NCBI GenBank assembly: GCA_964591105.1 | Contig: CAZPZR010000012.1 | Location: forward strand, 1 to 36,495 | Reading direction: 5' to 3' | DNA length: 36,495 nt | Source of the DNA: CAZPZR01 sp964591105 | Lineage (GTDB): Bacteria; Bacillota; Clostridia; Lachnospirales; Lachnospiraceae | Part shown: one piece after another, positions 1 through 8,516 of the stretch | How the letters are laid out: each line of letters opens with the position of its first letter | Numbering within the stretch: position 1 is the first letter of the stretch | Translations under genes and position numbers: made by a program | The notes under the pieces: model-generated | The model's input: the letters and a program-made list of their open reading frames with translations, nothing else | Told to the model about the DNA's origin: nothing | Databases searched by the model: none

Positions 1-1
1 T

Positions 2-943
2 TTCTGGGCAAAAGGAATGGAACAGGATAAGATCAACGCTTACATGACACTTTACACAGCACTTGTAGAAGTAAGTAAAGTTGCAGCGCCAATGATTCCA
101 TTTATGACAGAAGAGATTTACCAGAATCTTGTAAAGAGCATCAATCCAGAAGCACCAGAAAGTATTCACTTATGTGACTTCCCAGTTGCGGATGAAGCTG
201 CAATTGATAAAGAATTAGAATCCAACATGGAAAATGTACTGGAATTGGTTGTTATGGGTCGTGCATGTAGAAATACAGCAAACATCAAGAACCGTCAGCC
301 AATCGGCCAGATGTATGTAAAAGCTGAATTTGATCTTCCAGATTTCTATAAAGAAATCGTAGAAGATGAGTTAAATGTGAAAGATGTTACATTTACACAG
401 GATGTTCGTGATTTCACATCTTACTCTTTCAAACCACAGCTTAAGACAGTTGGACCAAAATATGGAAAACTTCTTGGCGGTATCAAAGCAGCACTTTCTG
501 CAATCGATGGAAATGCAGCAATGGATGAACTGAATGCAAACGAAGTTCTGAAATTAGATATCAATGGTACAGAGGTAAGCCTTCTACGCGAAGACCTATT
601 GATCGACAGCGCACAGACAGAAGGATATGTATCTGAAAATGATAACGGAATCACAGTTGTTCTTGATACAAATCTTTCTGAAGAACTTCTGGAAGAAGGA
701 TTTGTACGTGAAATCATTAGTAAGATTCAGACTATGCGTAAAGAAGCTGATTTCGAAGTGATGGATCAGATCGCTGTAACTTATACAGGTACAGAAAAAG
801 CAGAAAAAGTATTTGCTGATAATGCAGCAACAATTGGAGAGGAAACACTTGCACTCAGCGTAACAAAAGCAGAACCAGCTGGATACGTGAAAGAGTGGAA
901 AATTAACGGGGAAAATGTAACTCTTGGAGTTGAGAAAAAATAG
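2..943 (+). CDS. ileS: Isoleucyl-tRNA synthetase, C-terminal part (5' end outside window)
   Basis: This is the last 313 codons of isoleucine-tRNA ligase, which charges tRNA-Ile in the cytoplasm. The frame is open from base 2 (FWAKGMEQDKIN), so the gene begins upstream of the window. The first ~150 residues are the anticodon-binding helical domain (APMIPFMTEEIYQNL). The remainder, from about base 490 to the stop, matches the DUF5915 tail of the long eukaryote-like IleRS type (EELLEEGFVREIISKIQTMR). Family knowledge: this type lacks the C-terminal zinc finger of E. coli-type IleRS and is often less sensitive to mupirocin; I infer the type only from the tail. There is no terminator in the 43-base gap to glgP, so read-through is possible. 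Identity is certain; the catalytic HIGH and KMSKS motifs lie outside the window. Confidence 0.96.
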   Translation, partial: FWAKGMEQDKINAYMTLYTALVEVSKVAAPMIPFMTEEIYQNLVKSINPEAPESIHLCDFPVADEAAIDKELESNMENVLELVVMGRACRNTANIKNRQPIGQMYVKAEFDLPDFYKEIVEDELNVKDVTFTQDVRDFTSYSFKPQLKTVGPKYGKLLGGIKAALSAIDGNAAMDELNANEVLKLDINGTEVSLLREDLLIDSAQTEGYVSENDNGITVVLDTNLSEELLEEGFVREIISKIQTMRKEADFEVMDQIAVTYTGTEKAEKVFADNAATIGEETLALSVTKAEPAGYVKEWKINGENVTLGVEKK

Positions 944-986
944 AATTCTTCTCATGATGTAACTTTAGAAGGGAAACAAAGTAATA

Positions 987-3428
987 ATGTATAATCCGAG
1001 ACTTAAAAAAGATGTATTTAAAAAAGAAGTAAGAGAAAATGTAAAATCTTTATTTCGAAAAGAGATTGAAGAAGCAACACCACAGCAATTGTATCAGGCA
1101 GTGTCTTATGCATTAAAAGAAGCAATCATTGATGACTGGATTGCAACACAGAAAGCATATGACAAACAGGATCCAAAGATTGTGTACTATATGTCTATGG
1201 AATTCCTGATGGGAAGAGCCCTTGGAAACAACCTGATCAATATGACTGCATATCAGGATGTGAAAGAGTCTCTTGAAGAAATGGGAATCGATTTGAATAT
1301 GATCGAAGACCAGGAACCAGATCCAGCACTTGGAAATGGTGGTCTTGGACGTCTTGCAGCATGTTTTCTGGATTCACTTGCATCCTTAGGCTATGCAGCC
1401 TATGGATGCGGAATCCGTTACCGCTACGGAATGTTCAAGCAGAAAATTGAAAATGGTTATCAGGTAGAGAAACCAGACAACTGGTTGAAGCATGGAAACC
1501 CATTTGAACTTCGCAGACCTGAATATGCGAAAGAAGTTCGTTTTGGTGGAAATATCCGTGTAGAATATGATGACAAAACAGGAGCAATCCGCTTCAAACA
1601 GGAAAATTATGAATCTGTTCTGGCAGTTCCATACGATTATCCAATCGTTGGATATGACAACCGTGTAGTAAATACACTTCGTATCTGGGATGCAGAACCA
1701 ATCGTAGACTTCCAGTTAGATTCTTTTGACCGCGGAGACTACCGCAAAGCAGTAGAACAGGAAAACCTTGCAAGAAACATCGTAGAAGTATTATATCCAA
1801 ACGATAACCACTATGCAGGAAAAGAGCTGAGATTAAAACAGCAGTATTTCTTCGTGTCTGCAAGTATTCAGACAGCAATTGAGAAATACAAAAAGAACCA
1901 TGATGATATTACAAAATTGTATGAAAAAGTAACATTCCAGATGAATGATACACATCCAACACTTACAGTTGCAGAATTGATGAGAATTCTTCTCGATGAA
2001 GAAGGACTTGGATGGGAACAGGCATGGGAAGTTACAACAAAAACAGTTGCATACACAAACCATACAATTATGGCAGAAGCATTGGAAAAATGGCCAATCG
2101 ACTTGTTCCAGAGATTGCTTCCACGTGTATACCAGATTGTTCAGGAAATCGACCGCCGCTTCATTGACCAGGTAAGAAAACAGTACCCAGGTGATGAAGG
2201 TAAAGTGGCAGCAATGGGAATCTTAAGAGATGGACAGGTGAAGATGGCACACCTTGCAATCGTAGCAGGATATTCTGTAAATGGTGTAGCAAGACTTCAT
2301 ACAGAGATTCTTAAGAATCAGGAACTCAAAGATTTCTACCAGATGATGCCAGAAAAATTCAACAACAAGACAAATGGTATCACACAGAGACGTTTCTTAA
2401 AACATGGAAACCAGCTTCTTGCAGATTGGGTAACAGAAAAACTTGGCACAGATGCATGGGCAACAGACCTTTCTCTGATGGAAGGATTAAAACCATTGCT
2501 GGATGATGAAAAAGCTCGCCAGGAATTCATGGATATTAAGTACAAGAACAAAGAACGTCTTGCAGCTTACATTTTAGAGCACAACGGAGTTGAAGTAGAC
2601 CCACGTTCTATTTTCGACGTACAGGTAAAACGACTTCATGAATACAAACGTCAGCTTTTGAACATTTTACATGTAATGTATCTGTATAATCAGATCAAAG
2701 AACATCCAGAGATGAGCTTCACACCAAGAACATTTATCTTCGGTGCAAAGGCGGCAGCAGGATATGTAACTGCAAAACAGATCATCAAGTTGATCAACTC
2801 TGTAGCTGATGTTGTAAATAACGACCGCAGCATCAACGGAAAAATTAAAGTTGTATTTATCGAAGATTACCGTGTATCCAATGCAGAGTGGATCTTTGCA
2901 GCAGCAGATGTCAGCGAACAGATTTCCACAGCATCAAAAGAAGCATCTGGTACAGGAAATATGAAATTCATGCTGAACGGAGCTCCAACACTTGGAACAA
3001 TGGACGGAGCAAACGTAGAAATCGTAGAAGAAGTAGGAATGGAAAATGCATTCATCTTCGGATTAAGTTCTGATGAAGTAATCAACTACGAACAGCATGG
3101 CGGATACAATCCAAGAGACATCTACAACAGCGACGAAGAACTTCGCAGAGTTATTGATCAGTTAGTAGATGGAACATATGCAAACGGCAACACAGAACAG
3201 TATCGTGAACTTTACAATTCATTGTTAAATAAAGATACTTACTTCATTCTGAAAGATTTCCGTGCATATGCAGAAGCGCAGAAGAAAGTTGGAGAAGCAT
3301 ACACAGACCGTGAAAAATGGTCAAGAATGGCTCTTCTTCAGACAGCAAGCTGCGGAAAATTCTCATCAGACAGAACAATAAGAGAATATGCAAACGATAT
3401 TTGGGGATTAGAACCAATTACTGTATAA
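987..3428 (+). CDS. glgP: Glycogen/starch/maltodextrin phosphorylase
   Basis: Pyridoxal-phosphate enzyme that removes glucose-1-phosphate from the non-reducing ends of alpha-1,4-glucans in the cytoplasm. The 813 residues match the usual full length. Visible family motifs are NGGLGRLAACFLDS near residue 112, NDTHPTL near 315, KRLHEYKRQLLN near 548, and the PLP-lysine signature EASGTGNMKFMLNGA near 653 followed by GTMDGANVEI. The start is an ATG behind a weak GAAGGGA. The gene stands alone apart from a possible transcript from ileS and ends in a clear terminator, so storage-polysaccharide turnover is not clustered here with other glg genes. Substrate preference (glycogen or maltodextrin) cannot be read from the sequence. 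Confidence 0.96.
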   Translation: MYNPRLKKDVFKKEVRENVKSLFRKEIEEATPQQLYQAVSYALKEAIIDDWIATQKAYDKQDPKIVYYMSMEFLMGRALGNNLINMTAYQDVKESLEEMGIDLNMIEDQEPDPALGNGGLGRLAACFLDSLASLGYAAYGCGIRYRYGMFKQKIENGYQVEKPDNWLKHGNPFELRRPEYAKEVRFGGNIRVEYDDKTGAIRFKQENYESVLAVPYDYPIVGYDNRVVNTLRIWDAEPIVDFQLDSFDRGDYRKAVEQENLARNIVEVLYPNDNHYAGKELRLKQQYFFVSASIQTAIEKYKKNHDDITKLYEKVTFQMNDTHPTLTVAELMRILLDEEGLGWEQAWEVTTKTVAYTNHTIMAEALEKWPIDLFQRLLPRVYQIVQEIDRRFIDQVRKQYPGDEGKVAAMGILRDGQVKMAHLAIVAGYSVNGVARLHTEILKNQELKDFYQMMPEKFNNKTNGITQRRFLKHGNQLLADWVTEKLGTDAWATDLSLMEGLKPLLDDEKARQEFMDIKYKNKERLAAYILEHNGVEVDPRSIFDVQVKRLHEYKRQLLNILHVMYLYNQIKEHPEMSFTPRTFIFGAKAAAGYVTAKQIIKLINSVADVVNNDRSINGKIKVVFIEDYRVSNAEWIFAAADVSEQISTASKEASGTGNMKFMLNGAPTLGTMDGANVEIVEEVGMENAFIFGLSSDEVINYEQHGGYNPRDIYNSDEELRRVIDQLVDGTYANGNTEQYRELYNSLLNKDTYFILKDFRAYAEAQKKVGEAYTDREKWSRMALLQTASCGKFSSDRTIREYANDIWGLEPITV

Positions 3429-3445
3429 TTTATCGTTGATATGAA

Positions 3446-3470
3446 GGGGTGGAGAAATCCACCTCTTTTA
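3446..3470 (+). terminator. Terminator of glgP
   Basis: An 8-bp stem (GGGGTGGA / TCCACCTC, one G-U pair, GAAA loop) followed by TTTTA lies 17 bases after the glgP stop. Confidence 0.75.
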
Positions 3471-3510
3471 TAATGCTGAAAACTTGAATAAAGTGTACTG
3501 CGTAATACCT

Positions 3511-3538
3511 CATATTTTATTTTTTTTCTCATATGTAT
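3511..3538 (+). promoter_or_regulatory. Candidate sigma-E-type promoter of spoIID
   Basis: CATATT, 13 bases, then CATATGTAT, ending about 20 bases before the spoIID start. This resembles the ATATT / CATACAAT pattern of sporulation sigma-E promoters, and spoIID is a mother-cell sigma-E gene in Bacillus. The region is very T-rich, so the match is suggestive only. Confidence 0.4.
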
Positions 3539-3559
3539 GTTACATGGGAGGGCTTTTTT

Positions 3560-4489
3560 ATGGAAAAAATAAAACAAATTGTGAGTTATGCGCTTATTAT
3601 TCTTTTGCTTCCATATATTCTTACTATTTTTTTGAGTGGTCCAAGTGTGGCGACAGGAGCCAAAGTGGACGATACTTATGTGCGAGTGAAGATGGACGAA
3701 GAACAGGAGATGGAACTTTCACTGGAGGAATATGGAATCGGGATTCTGGCAAAGGATATTCCTGTGGAGTATGAAGAGGAAGCATTGAAAGCTCAGGCAA
3801 TTCTTGTGCGTACGAGCCTGTATAAGAATATTCACGAACAGGGAACAGACGTAGTCTTAACAGAGAAATTCTGGTCTCAGGAGGATATGGAGAAGGCCTG
3901 GGGTGTGGGTCAATATTCGAAGAATTACCAACGTCTGAAACGGGCGTGGGAAGACACGCGGGAACAGGTGCTGTTGTACGAGGATGCACTGGCAACAACG
4001 TCTTTCTTTCGCTTGAGCAATGGAAGCACGCGGGATGGGAAAGAAGCGTTGGGAAAAGAATATCCATATTTGAAAATAGTGGACTGTCCGGCAGATATTG
4101 AATCCGTGGAGCAGATTCAGACAACGACCATAGATGACATAGACGCAGAAGTGAAACAATGTGATACCGCGGGGTACGTATTGAAGGTTCGCGTCGGTGA
4201 TGAAACTGTGAGTGGAGAGGAGTTTCGGCAGAATTATCATCTGGCATCCAGCTGCTTTTCTCTGCAGAGTTATGAGGGAAAACTTCGTATTACGACGCGT
4301 GGAGTGGGACATGGTGTTGGCATGAGCCAGTATACAGCAAACGAAATGGCGGCAGCAGGAAGCTCCTATGAGGAGATTCTGGAGTATTTTTTTGCCGGAA
4401 CAACTTTGCGGGAGGTTGCAGATATCGTGAAAGAAAATTCTGAATCCAAACAGGACAATATCGTATCAAAGAATTTTTACAAAATATAG
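3560..4489 (+). CDS. spoIID: Stage II sporulation protein D (SpoIID/LytB family)
   Basis: Peptidoglycan lytic transglycosylase that acts in the mother-cell membrane during forespore engulfment. About 309 residues, with one N-terminal membrane anchor (IVSYALIILLLPYILTIFL). Next come the conserved EEEALKAQAILVRTSLY helix, where the catalytic glutamate of the family sits, and the C-terminal GVGHGVGMSQYTANEMAA motif, both intact. I chose the ATG at 3560 because GGGAGGG lies 7 bases upstream; the earlier ATG at 3533 is probably untranslated leader. It is followed 49 bases later by the spoIIQ-like gene with no terminator between. In clostridia these two products form the engulfment machinery with SpoIIIAH. 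Confidence 0.93.
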   Translation: MEKIKQIVSYALIILLLPYILTIFLSGPSVATGAKVDDTYVRVKMDEEQEMELSLEEYGIGILAKDIPVEYEEEALKAQAILVRTSLYKNIHEQGTDVVLTEKFWSQEDMEKAWGVGQYSKNYQRLKRAWEDTREQVLLYEDALATTSFFRLSNGSTRDGKEALGKEYPYLKIVDCPADIESVEQIQTTTIDDIDAEVKQCDTAGYVLKVRVGDETVSGEEFRQNYHLASSCFSLQSYEGKLRITTRGVGHGVGMSQYTANEMAAAGSSYEEILEYFFAGTTLREVADIVKENSESKQDNIVSKNFYKI

Positions 4490-4538
4490 AATAAGCCCAC
4501 CGTTATCTGGCAAAAATATGGTCAGAGGTGGTGATAAA

Positions 4539-5312
4539 ATGAATCAGAAAAAAAGACCTAGAAAGAAAGGCGCGACCGCCGCGGTGTTGTGCTTTGTAGC
4601 AGCAATTGCAATTGTAGGAACATATACACTGAGGGATTATAGAAAATCACAGCAGGAAATTGCCAGGTCGCAGGAAAAACTGAGTGCGAAAGACGAAACA
4701 GAGAAAGAATCGACGAAAGAACCATCGCGTGCAGCGAACACGAATGATATCGTGAATGAGGAAGCTACCAAAACAACCGAAGCATCTGAGGAAACGTCGG
4801 AAGATACGCCGGAAGAACAAGTGCAAGGTTCACAAGAAGGACAAACGGACGAAAGTGTGACAACGGGAAGTTCAAAAACAACAAAGAATGTGAACTTCCA
4901 AAGTGCAGATAAGCTGCTCTGGCCAATTTCTGGGAATGTCTGTATGAGCTACAGCATGGACAAAACCGTGTATTTTCAGACATTGGATCAGTACAAATAT
5001 AATCCGGCCATGATTATATCCGGAGCGGAAGGCGACCAAGTAATCGCATCTGCGCCAGGAATTGTGAAATCCATTGACGAAAGTGCACAGACAGGTACAA
5101 CGGTAAATGTAGACCTTGGCAATGGATATGAATTGTTCTATGGTCAGTTGGAAAATGTTGCAGTGAAGACCGGTGACTATGTGCAGGCAAAAACAGTTCT
5201 TGGCTATGTAAATAAGCCGACAAAATATTACAGTGTGGAAGGCGCAAACGTCTATTTTGAAATGAGAAAAGATGGACAGCCAATCGATCCGGCAGAATTT
5301 TTAGTTGAATAA
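4539..5312 (+). CDS. spoIIQ: SpoIIQ-like membrane protein with degenerate M23 (LytM) domain
   Basis: About 257 residues: a basic N-terminus, one membrane segment (AAVLCFVAAIAIVGTYTL), a low-complexity Glu/Thr/Ser linker (about 35-110) and a C-terminal M23 peptidase fold (about 125-255). Position after spoIID and this architecture identify the forespore engulfment protein SpoIIQ, which docks to mother-cell SpoIIIAH. All zinc ligands of an active M23 enzyme look replaced: the usual HxGxD site reads NPAMII, YAHL reads YGQL, and the final HLHFE reads NVYFE. The domain is therefore probably structural, as in Bacillus SpoIIQ, whereas some clostridial homologs keep zinc ligands. Start ATG 4539 follows AGAGGTGG; the ATG at 4518 lacks a ribosome site. 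Confidence 0.85.
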   Translation: MNQKKRPRKKGATAAVLCFVAAIAIVGTYTLRDYRKSQQEIARSQEKLSAKDETEKESTKEPSRAANTNDIVNEEATKTTEASEETSEDTPEEQVQGSQEGQTDESVTTGSSKTTKNVNFQSADKLLWPISGNVCMSYSMDKTVYFQTLDQYKYNPAMIISGAEGDQVIASAPGIVKSIDESAQTGTTVNVDLGNGYELFYGQLENVAVKTGDYVQAKTVLGYVNKPTKYYSVEGANVYFEMRKDGQPIDPAEFLVE

Positions 5313-5320
5313 TTGAAAGG

Positions 5321-5366
5321 AACAGGGCAGTTATTTCGGAAAAAGAAGTACTTGTCCTGTTTTTTC
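5321..5366 (+). terminator. Terminator after spoIIQ-like gene
   Basis: AACAGGGCAG pairs with TTGTCCTGTT (two G-U pairs) across a 21-base loop and is followed by a T run. Confidence 0.65.
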
Positions 5367-5380
5367 GAAAAAGCTATACT
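5352..5380 (+). promoter_or_regulatory. Candidate promoter of the GIY-YIG gene
   Basis: TTGTCC, 17 bases, TATACT; the -35 element lies inside the right arm of the preceding terminator. It ends 31 bases before the gene start. Confidence 0.45.
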
Positions 5381-5411
5381 AGAGAAGAATGTAAGAGAAA
5401 GAGTGAGAAAT

Positions 5412-5729
5412 ATGAATTATACATATATGGTGAAATGCAGCGATGGGACATTTTACACAGGCTGGACGACGAATGTTGAGAAGAGAGTGAAAGCACACAA
5501 TACAGGAAAGGGTGCAAAATATACGAAGACACGCCGGCCAGTAGAGTTAATCTATTTCCAGCAATTTGAGACAAAAGAAGAAGCAATGAGCCGAGAATAT
5601 GCAATCAAACAGCTGACTCGCAAACAGAAGGAGCAGCTGCTTGATTGTCCAGAAAATCTAATGTTACAATTACAAAACGAAGGCGTACATTACGACGAAG
5701 TGGCAGGCACTTCCACCCATGACGAATAA
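5412..5729 (+). CDS. GIY-YIG nuclease family protein (UPF0213, YazA/YhbQ type)
   Basis: A 105-residue stand-alone GIY-YIG domain. Its start is YTYMVKCSDGTFYTGWT (the GIY and YIG strands), followed by NVEKRVKAHN carrying the conserved arginine and SREYAIKQL carrying the conserved glutamate. The catalytic layout is therefore kept. Members of this small family are cytoplasmic and mostly uncharacterised; a role in DNA processing is inferred only from the fold. I chose the ATG at 5412 because the family starts there; the upstream codons from 5313 run through the terminator of the previous gene. The last 60 bases overlap, tail to tail, the end of the hlyIII-like gene on the other strand, and no terminator separates them. 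Confidence 0.88.
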   Translation: MNYTYMVKCSDGTFYTGWTTNVEKRVKAHNTGKGAKYTKTRRPVELIYFQQFETKEEAMSREYAIKQLTRKQKEQLLDCPENLMLQLQNEGVHYDEVAGTSTHDE

Positions 5730-6332
5730 GTGGAAAATCTCATGACTTCCAAAATTTTTATGTTTGAGATTGAAAATTGGAAGCTTCAGAGCGTAAATGA
5801 TACCGCCAACAGTGTAAATCAATCCGCCAGCCAAAAGCCATCCAAAGGCCACTGGAGACATGGAATTGAGAAGTTGCGTAAATCCGAGTACACAGGTCCA
5901 TCCCATTCCGATGTAAAGGACGGATGAGACCCATTTTGGACAGTAGACCCAGAACGCTTTGATTAAAATTCCAACAAGTGCAAAGCTCCACACAATAATA
6001 AGCATTGGAATACCAATGCTCCAATCAAGTACCAGCAGGCAAATTGGGGTGTAGCTTCCTGCAATCAGAACGCTGATCATCATGTGGTCAATCTTCTTCA
6101 GGATAGTATTCACTTTTTCGGACTTATCAAATGTATGATAGGTTGTGCTGGCAGCATATAAAAGGATAAGACTGACAGCGTAAATAATAATAGAAATAAG
6201 ATAAATTCTGGAAGGTTCGTGCGCGGCCTTGATGATGAGCGGCACAGCAGCGAAAACAGCCATCAGCATGCCAATGAAATGTGTAATTGCACTTCCAGGA
6301 TCTTTCACATGTTTTTTAATTGTATTAGACAT
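5670..6332 (-). CDS. Hemolysin III / PAQR family membrane protein
   Basis: A 220-residue integral membrane protein with seven predicted hydrophobic segments. Family hallmarks are seen: DPGSAITHFIG at the N-terminus, STTYHTF with the conserved Ser and His, KKIDHMMISVLIAGSYTP in the middle, and HEIFHLFVMGGSACHF at the C-terminus with the two metal-type histidines. Bacterial PAQR/HlyIII (YqfA, YplQ) proteins are thought to affect membrane fluidity or lipid hydrolysis; true hemolytic function is doubtful. The ribosome site is a GGTGGAG about 6 bases before the ATG. A perfect palindrome in its leader suggests repressor control. The end overlaps the GIY-YIG gene by 60 bases. Confidence 0.9.
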   Translation of the reverse strand: MSNTIKKHVKDPGSAITHFIGMLMAVFAAVPLIIKAAHEPSRIYLISIIIYAVSLILLYAASTTYHTFDKSEKVNTILKKIDHMMISVLIAGSYTPICLLVLDWSIGIPMLIIVWSFALVGILIKAFWVYCPKWVSSVLYIGMGWTCVLGFTQLLNSMSPVAFGWLLAGGLIYTVGGIIYALKLPIFNLKHKNFGSHEIFHLFVMGGSACHFVVMYAFVL

Positions 6333-6367
6333 AAAACTCCACCTCTTACATATTAATATTTCGACAC

Positions 6368-6384
6368 GTAGTTTTCAAAACTAC
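6368..6384 (-). promoter_or_regulatory. Perfect palindrome (likely operator) upstream of hlyIII-like gene
   Basis: GTAGTTTT-C-AAAACTAC is a perfect 8+1+8 dyad. A TATAAT -10 box reads on the minus strand at 6407-6402, so the dyad lies just after the expected start of transcription, a usual place for a repressor site. The repressor is not identifiable here. Confidence 0.5.
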
Positions 6385-6439
6385 ATCAAGCATATAAGTA
6401 TATTATAACCAGAAATGAAAAAAAGCAAGAGGTTTTTAA

Positions 6440-6473
6440 AAAAAGACGAAAGCAAAATTGCCTTCGTCTTTTT
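6440..6473 (-). terminator. Terminator of the DUF819 gene
   Basis: AAAAAGACGAA / TTCGTCTTTTT arms (11 bp, extended by a GC pair inside) lie 24 bases beyond the DUF819 stop on the minus strand and give a T run in either direction. Confidence 0.8.
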
Positions 6474-6496
6474 AAATAGAATCTAAAGTTGTCTTT

Positions 6497-7729
6497 TTAA
6501 GCACCAAGAATGCTTCCTACAATCAGTCCAAAATAAGTTCCAATTACGTATCCCAGTGTACCAATCAAAATAATTGGTCCTACCAGTTTGCTCCAGCCCT
6601 TAGATACGGCCATTGCAACTGCAGTTGTTGGCCCACCGATATTGGCATTAGAAGCAAGAATAATATCTTCCAGGTTAAAGCGTAACAGCTTTCCAGCAAC
6701 CAGGCTGAACAGCATATTTACCACAACAACAATTGCAGCAAATACGAGGAGCATTGGTGAGTTTGTAAGAATCATAGGAACGGAGGCTGGCACACCGATT
6801 ACAAAGAAGAATAGGTAAATCAAATAGGTACCAAGTTCCTGAGTTCCTCTGATTTCACCAAAGAATCCAGGTTTTAATGTTGCGCAGAGCATAGAAATTG
6901 TTGTAATCCAAAGGTACAGATTTCCGAATAAGGTATTGAGAATCTGTAAAAATGCATTGGAAGTTGGGATGACAGCTCCAAGTGCAGAGGAAATTGCGTT
7001 GGAAAGAGCAACAATTGTAAATGCTGTTGCACCGGCAAGTGCGATGTCTCGAAGGGAAATTTCTTTTCTTCCCCAGAAGGCAGCCGCCTGTGTCTCGTTT
7101 GTGTTAGAAGATCCCTGCGCTTCAACTTCATCCACGTGTGGATGTGGGAAATGCTTACGGAAAAATCCGATGGATGGCATAGAAATCAATAAGAAGAAAT
7201 ACAATACCATCAGTAAGTTGTCCGCAACTGTTGCGGCAGAAATCATTTCTCCAGAAATATCAAAGGCAGCTCCGAGTGCAGCGAAATTCACTGTACCACC
7301 AATATAAGTTCCTGTGAATACACCGGCGAGACCGGAAAGTTCAGGAATGAAGTTGTGAAGCAATACGTAACCAAGGATTGCACCACAAGCAGTTCCAACA
7401 GAGCCAATCAGAAAAATAATCAGGATACGTCCCGCTTCCTTCCCGATTTTTCGCATATCGCATTGCAGAAGAAGCAATGGAATTGCCAATGGAACTACAT
7501 ATCCCCAAACTGCATCCCAAACAGTAGAATCCATAGGAATGATTCCAAAATTGGATAAGATAATTGCGAAAAGCAGTGCAAGGATCGCACCGGTCATTTT
7601 CGCAGCCCACTGATAACGCTGCTCTAAGTAAATGGCTGCTGCAGCACCGAGTGCACAGATGGCCCAGAGCATCCAGATGTTATCGGCACCAATGAGCGGA
7701 TTTTCTAAATTAAAAATATGTCCCCACAT
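6497..7729 (-). CDS. DUF819 family integral membrane protein
   Basis: 410 residues with about 10-12 hydrophobic segments, matching the DUF819 family (YjcL-like). Characteristic segments are ENPLIGADNIWMLWAICALG at the N-terminus, GTACGAILGYVLLHN, FTGTYIGGTVNFAALGAA and the C-terminal NANIGGPTTAVAMAVSKGW. The glycine-rich repeats in the two halves suggest an inverted-repeat transporter fold; DUF819 is grouped with sodium/carboxylate-type carriers, but no substrate is established. Start ATG with AAAGGAG 6 bases upstream. It has its own promoter overlapping the end of spmA and its own terminator, so it is probably a single-gene unit. Confidence 0.88.
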   Translation of the reverse strand: MWGHIFNLENPLIGADNIWMLWAICALGAAAAIYLEQRYQWAAKMTGAILALLFAIILSNFGIIPMDSTVWDAVWGYVVPLAIPLLLLQCDMRKIGKEAGRILIIFLIGSVGTACGAILGYVLLHNFIPELSGLAGVFTGTYIGGTVNFAALGAAFDISGEMISAATVADNLLMVLYFFLLISMPSIGFFRKHFPHPHVDEVEAQGSSNTNETQAAAFWGRKEISLRDIALAGATAFTIVALSNAISSALGAVIPTSNAFLQILNTLFGNLYLWITTISMLCATLKPGFFGEIRGTQELGTYLIYLFFFVIGVPASVPMILTNSPMLLVFAAIVVVVNMLFSLVAGKLLRFNLEDIILASNANIGGPTTAVAMAVSKGWSKLVGPIILIGTLGYVIGTYFGLIVGSILGA

Positions 7730-7792
7730 AAGTTTCTCCTTTCGTGTTGCACGATTGTATTCTATTTATATTTTTTCATAATGTACTTTCCC

Positions 7793-7821
7793 AGTATAAA
7801 TTTTTACGTACAAAAAGTCAA
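7793..7821 (-). promoter_or_regulatory. Promoter of the DUF819 gene
   Basis: On the minus strand TTGACT (7821-7816), 17 bases, TATACT (7798-7793). The -35 box overlaps the spmA stop codon, and there is no terminator between spmA and this promoter. Confidence 0.6.
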
Positions 7822-8429
7822 TGAAAACGGGTTTTTGCCTTGCAGTAAATGACTGCTGCGAGAGTGCTGATTGAGGTGGCGAGGATAGCGGCACCTACGA
7901 TACTAGCCGGATTGACACTTCCGTATTGGCTTCGGTAGGCAATCACGTTGACGGGAATCAACTGGAGAGAAGAAATATTCAAAATTAAAAAGGTGCACAT
8001 TTCATTACTGGCTATGCCACGAGAGCGCACAGGTCCTGGAGAGCGTCCGCGTCTGCGAGAATCTTCTAAATTTTCAAGTTCAGACATTGCACGAAGTCCA
8101 GCAGGTGTGGCTGCCCAGCCAAGGCCGAGAATATTAGCGACAAAATTGGTCGTGATGTGCTCGCGAGCGGGATGATCGGAGGGAAGGTCGGGAAATAGAA
8201 AACGCATCAGTGGCGACATTTTCTTCGAAAGCTGTTGAATAATGCCGGCGCAGGAAGCGATTTCCATCAGACCCGTCCAAAAGGACATAATCCCCATCAT
8301 GGTGATGCAAAGGGAAATGGCTTCCTTGGAAGAATCAATGGCAGCACTTGTGATGTCCGGGATCCGTCCGGTGAAGGCTGCGAATACAATGCCAATGAGA
8401 ATCATACTTGCCCAGAGAATGTTTAACAT
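7818..8429 (-). CDS. spmA: Spore maturation protein A
   Basis: About 203 residues of a nucleoside-recognition (Gate) domain membrane protein required in Bacillus, with SpmB, for spore core dehydration and heat resistance. Diagnostic stretches are MLNILWASMILIGIVFAAFTGR, ISLCITMMGIMSFWTGLMEIA, FLFPDLPSDHPAREHITTN and LGLGWAATPAGLRAMSELE. I chose ATG 8429 because GAGG lies 6 bases upstream and the family starts MLN; the TTG at 8441 has no ribosome site. The insert SRRRGRSPGPVRSRG before SNEMCTF is arginine-rich and rather long for the loop. The partner gene spmB lies on the opposite strand, 87 bases away, instead of directly downstream. Confidence 0.93.
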   Translation of the reverse strand: MLNILWASMILIGIVFAAFTGRIPDITSAAIDSSKEAISLCITMMGIMSFWTGLMEIASCAGIIQQLSKKMSPLMRFLFPDLPSDHPAREHITTNFVANILGLGWAATPAGLRAMSELENLEDSRRRGRSPGPVRSRGIASNEMCTFLILNISSLQLIPVNVIAYRSQYGSVNPASIVGAAILATSISTLAAVIYCKAKTRFH

Positions 8430-8516
8430 CGGAAACCTCAAAATGAAGATATTAACATAATATATGAGGAAAAAGATGCCGCTACGACATCATTTTGTGG
8501 AAAACTTGCACATAGA
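8430..8516. promoter_or_regulatory. Divergent spmA/spmB promoter region
   Basis: 87 bases separate the two divergent starts, so both promoters must sit here. The stretch ATTAACATAATATATGAGG is the AT-rich core; I cannot assign a sigma factor. Confidence 0.35.

Noticed and set aside
3624..4247. 207-codon reading frame opposite spoIID
   Set aside because: It overlaps a well-conserved SpoIID gene, has no ribosome site and a Pro/His/Leu-rich random composition.
8235..8460. Small plus-strand ORFs opposite spmA
   Set aside because: They run antisense to the conserved SpmA coding region and lack ribosome sites.
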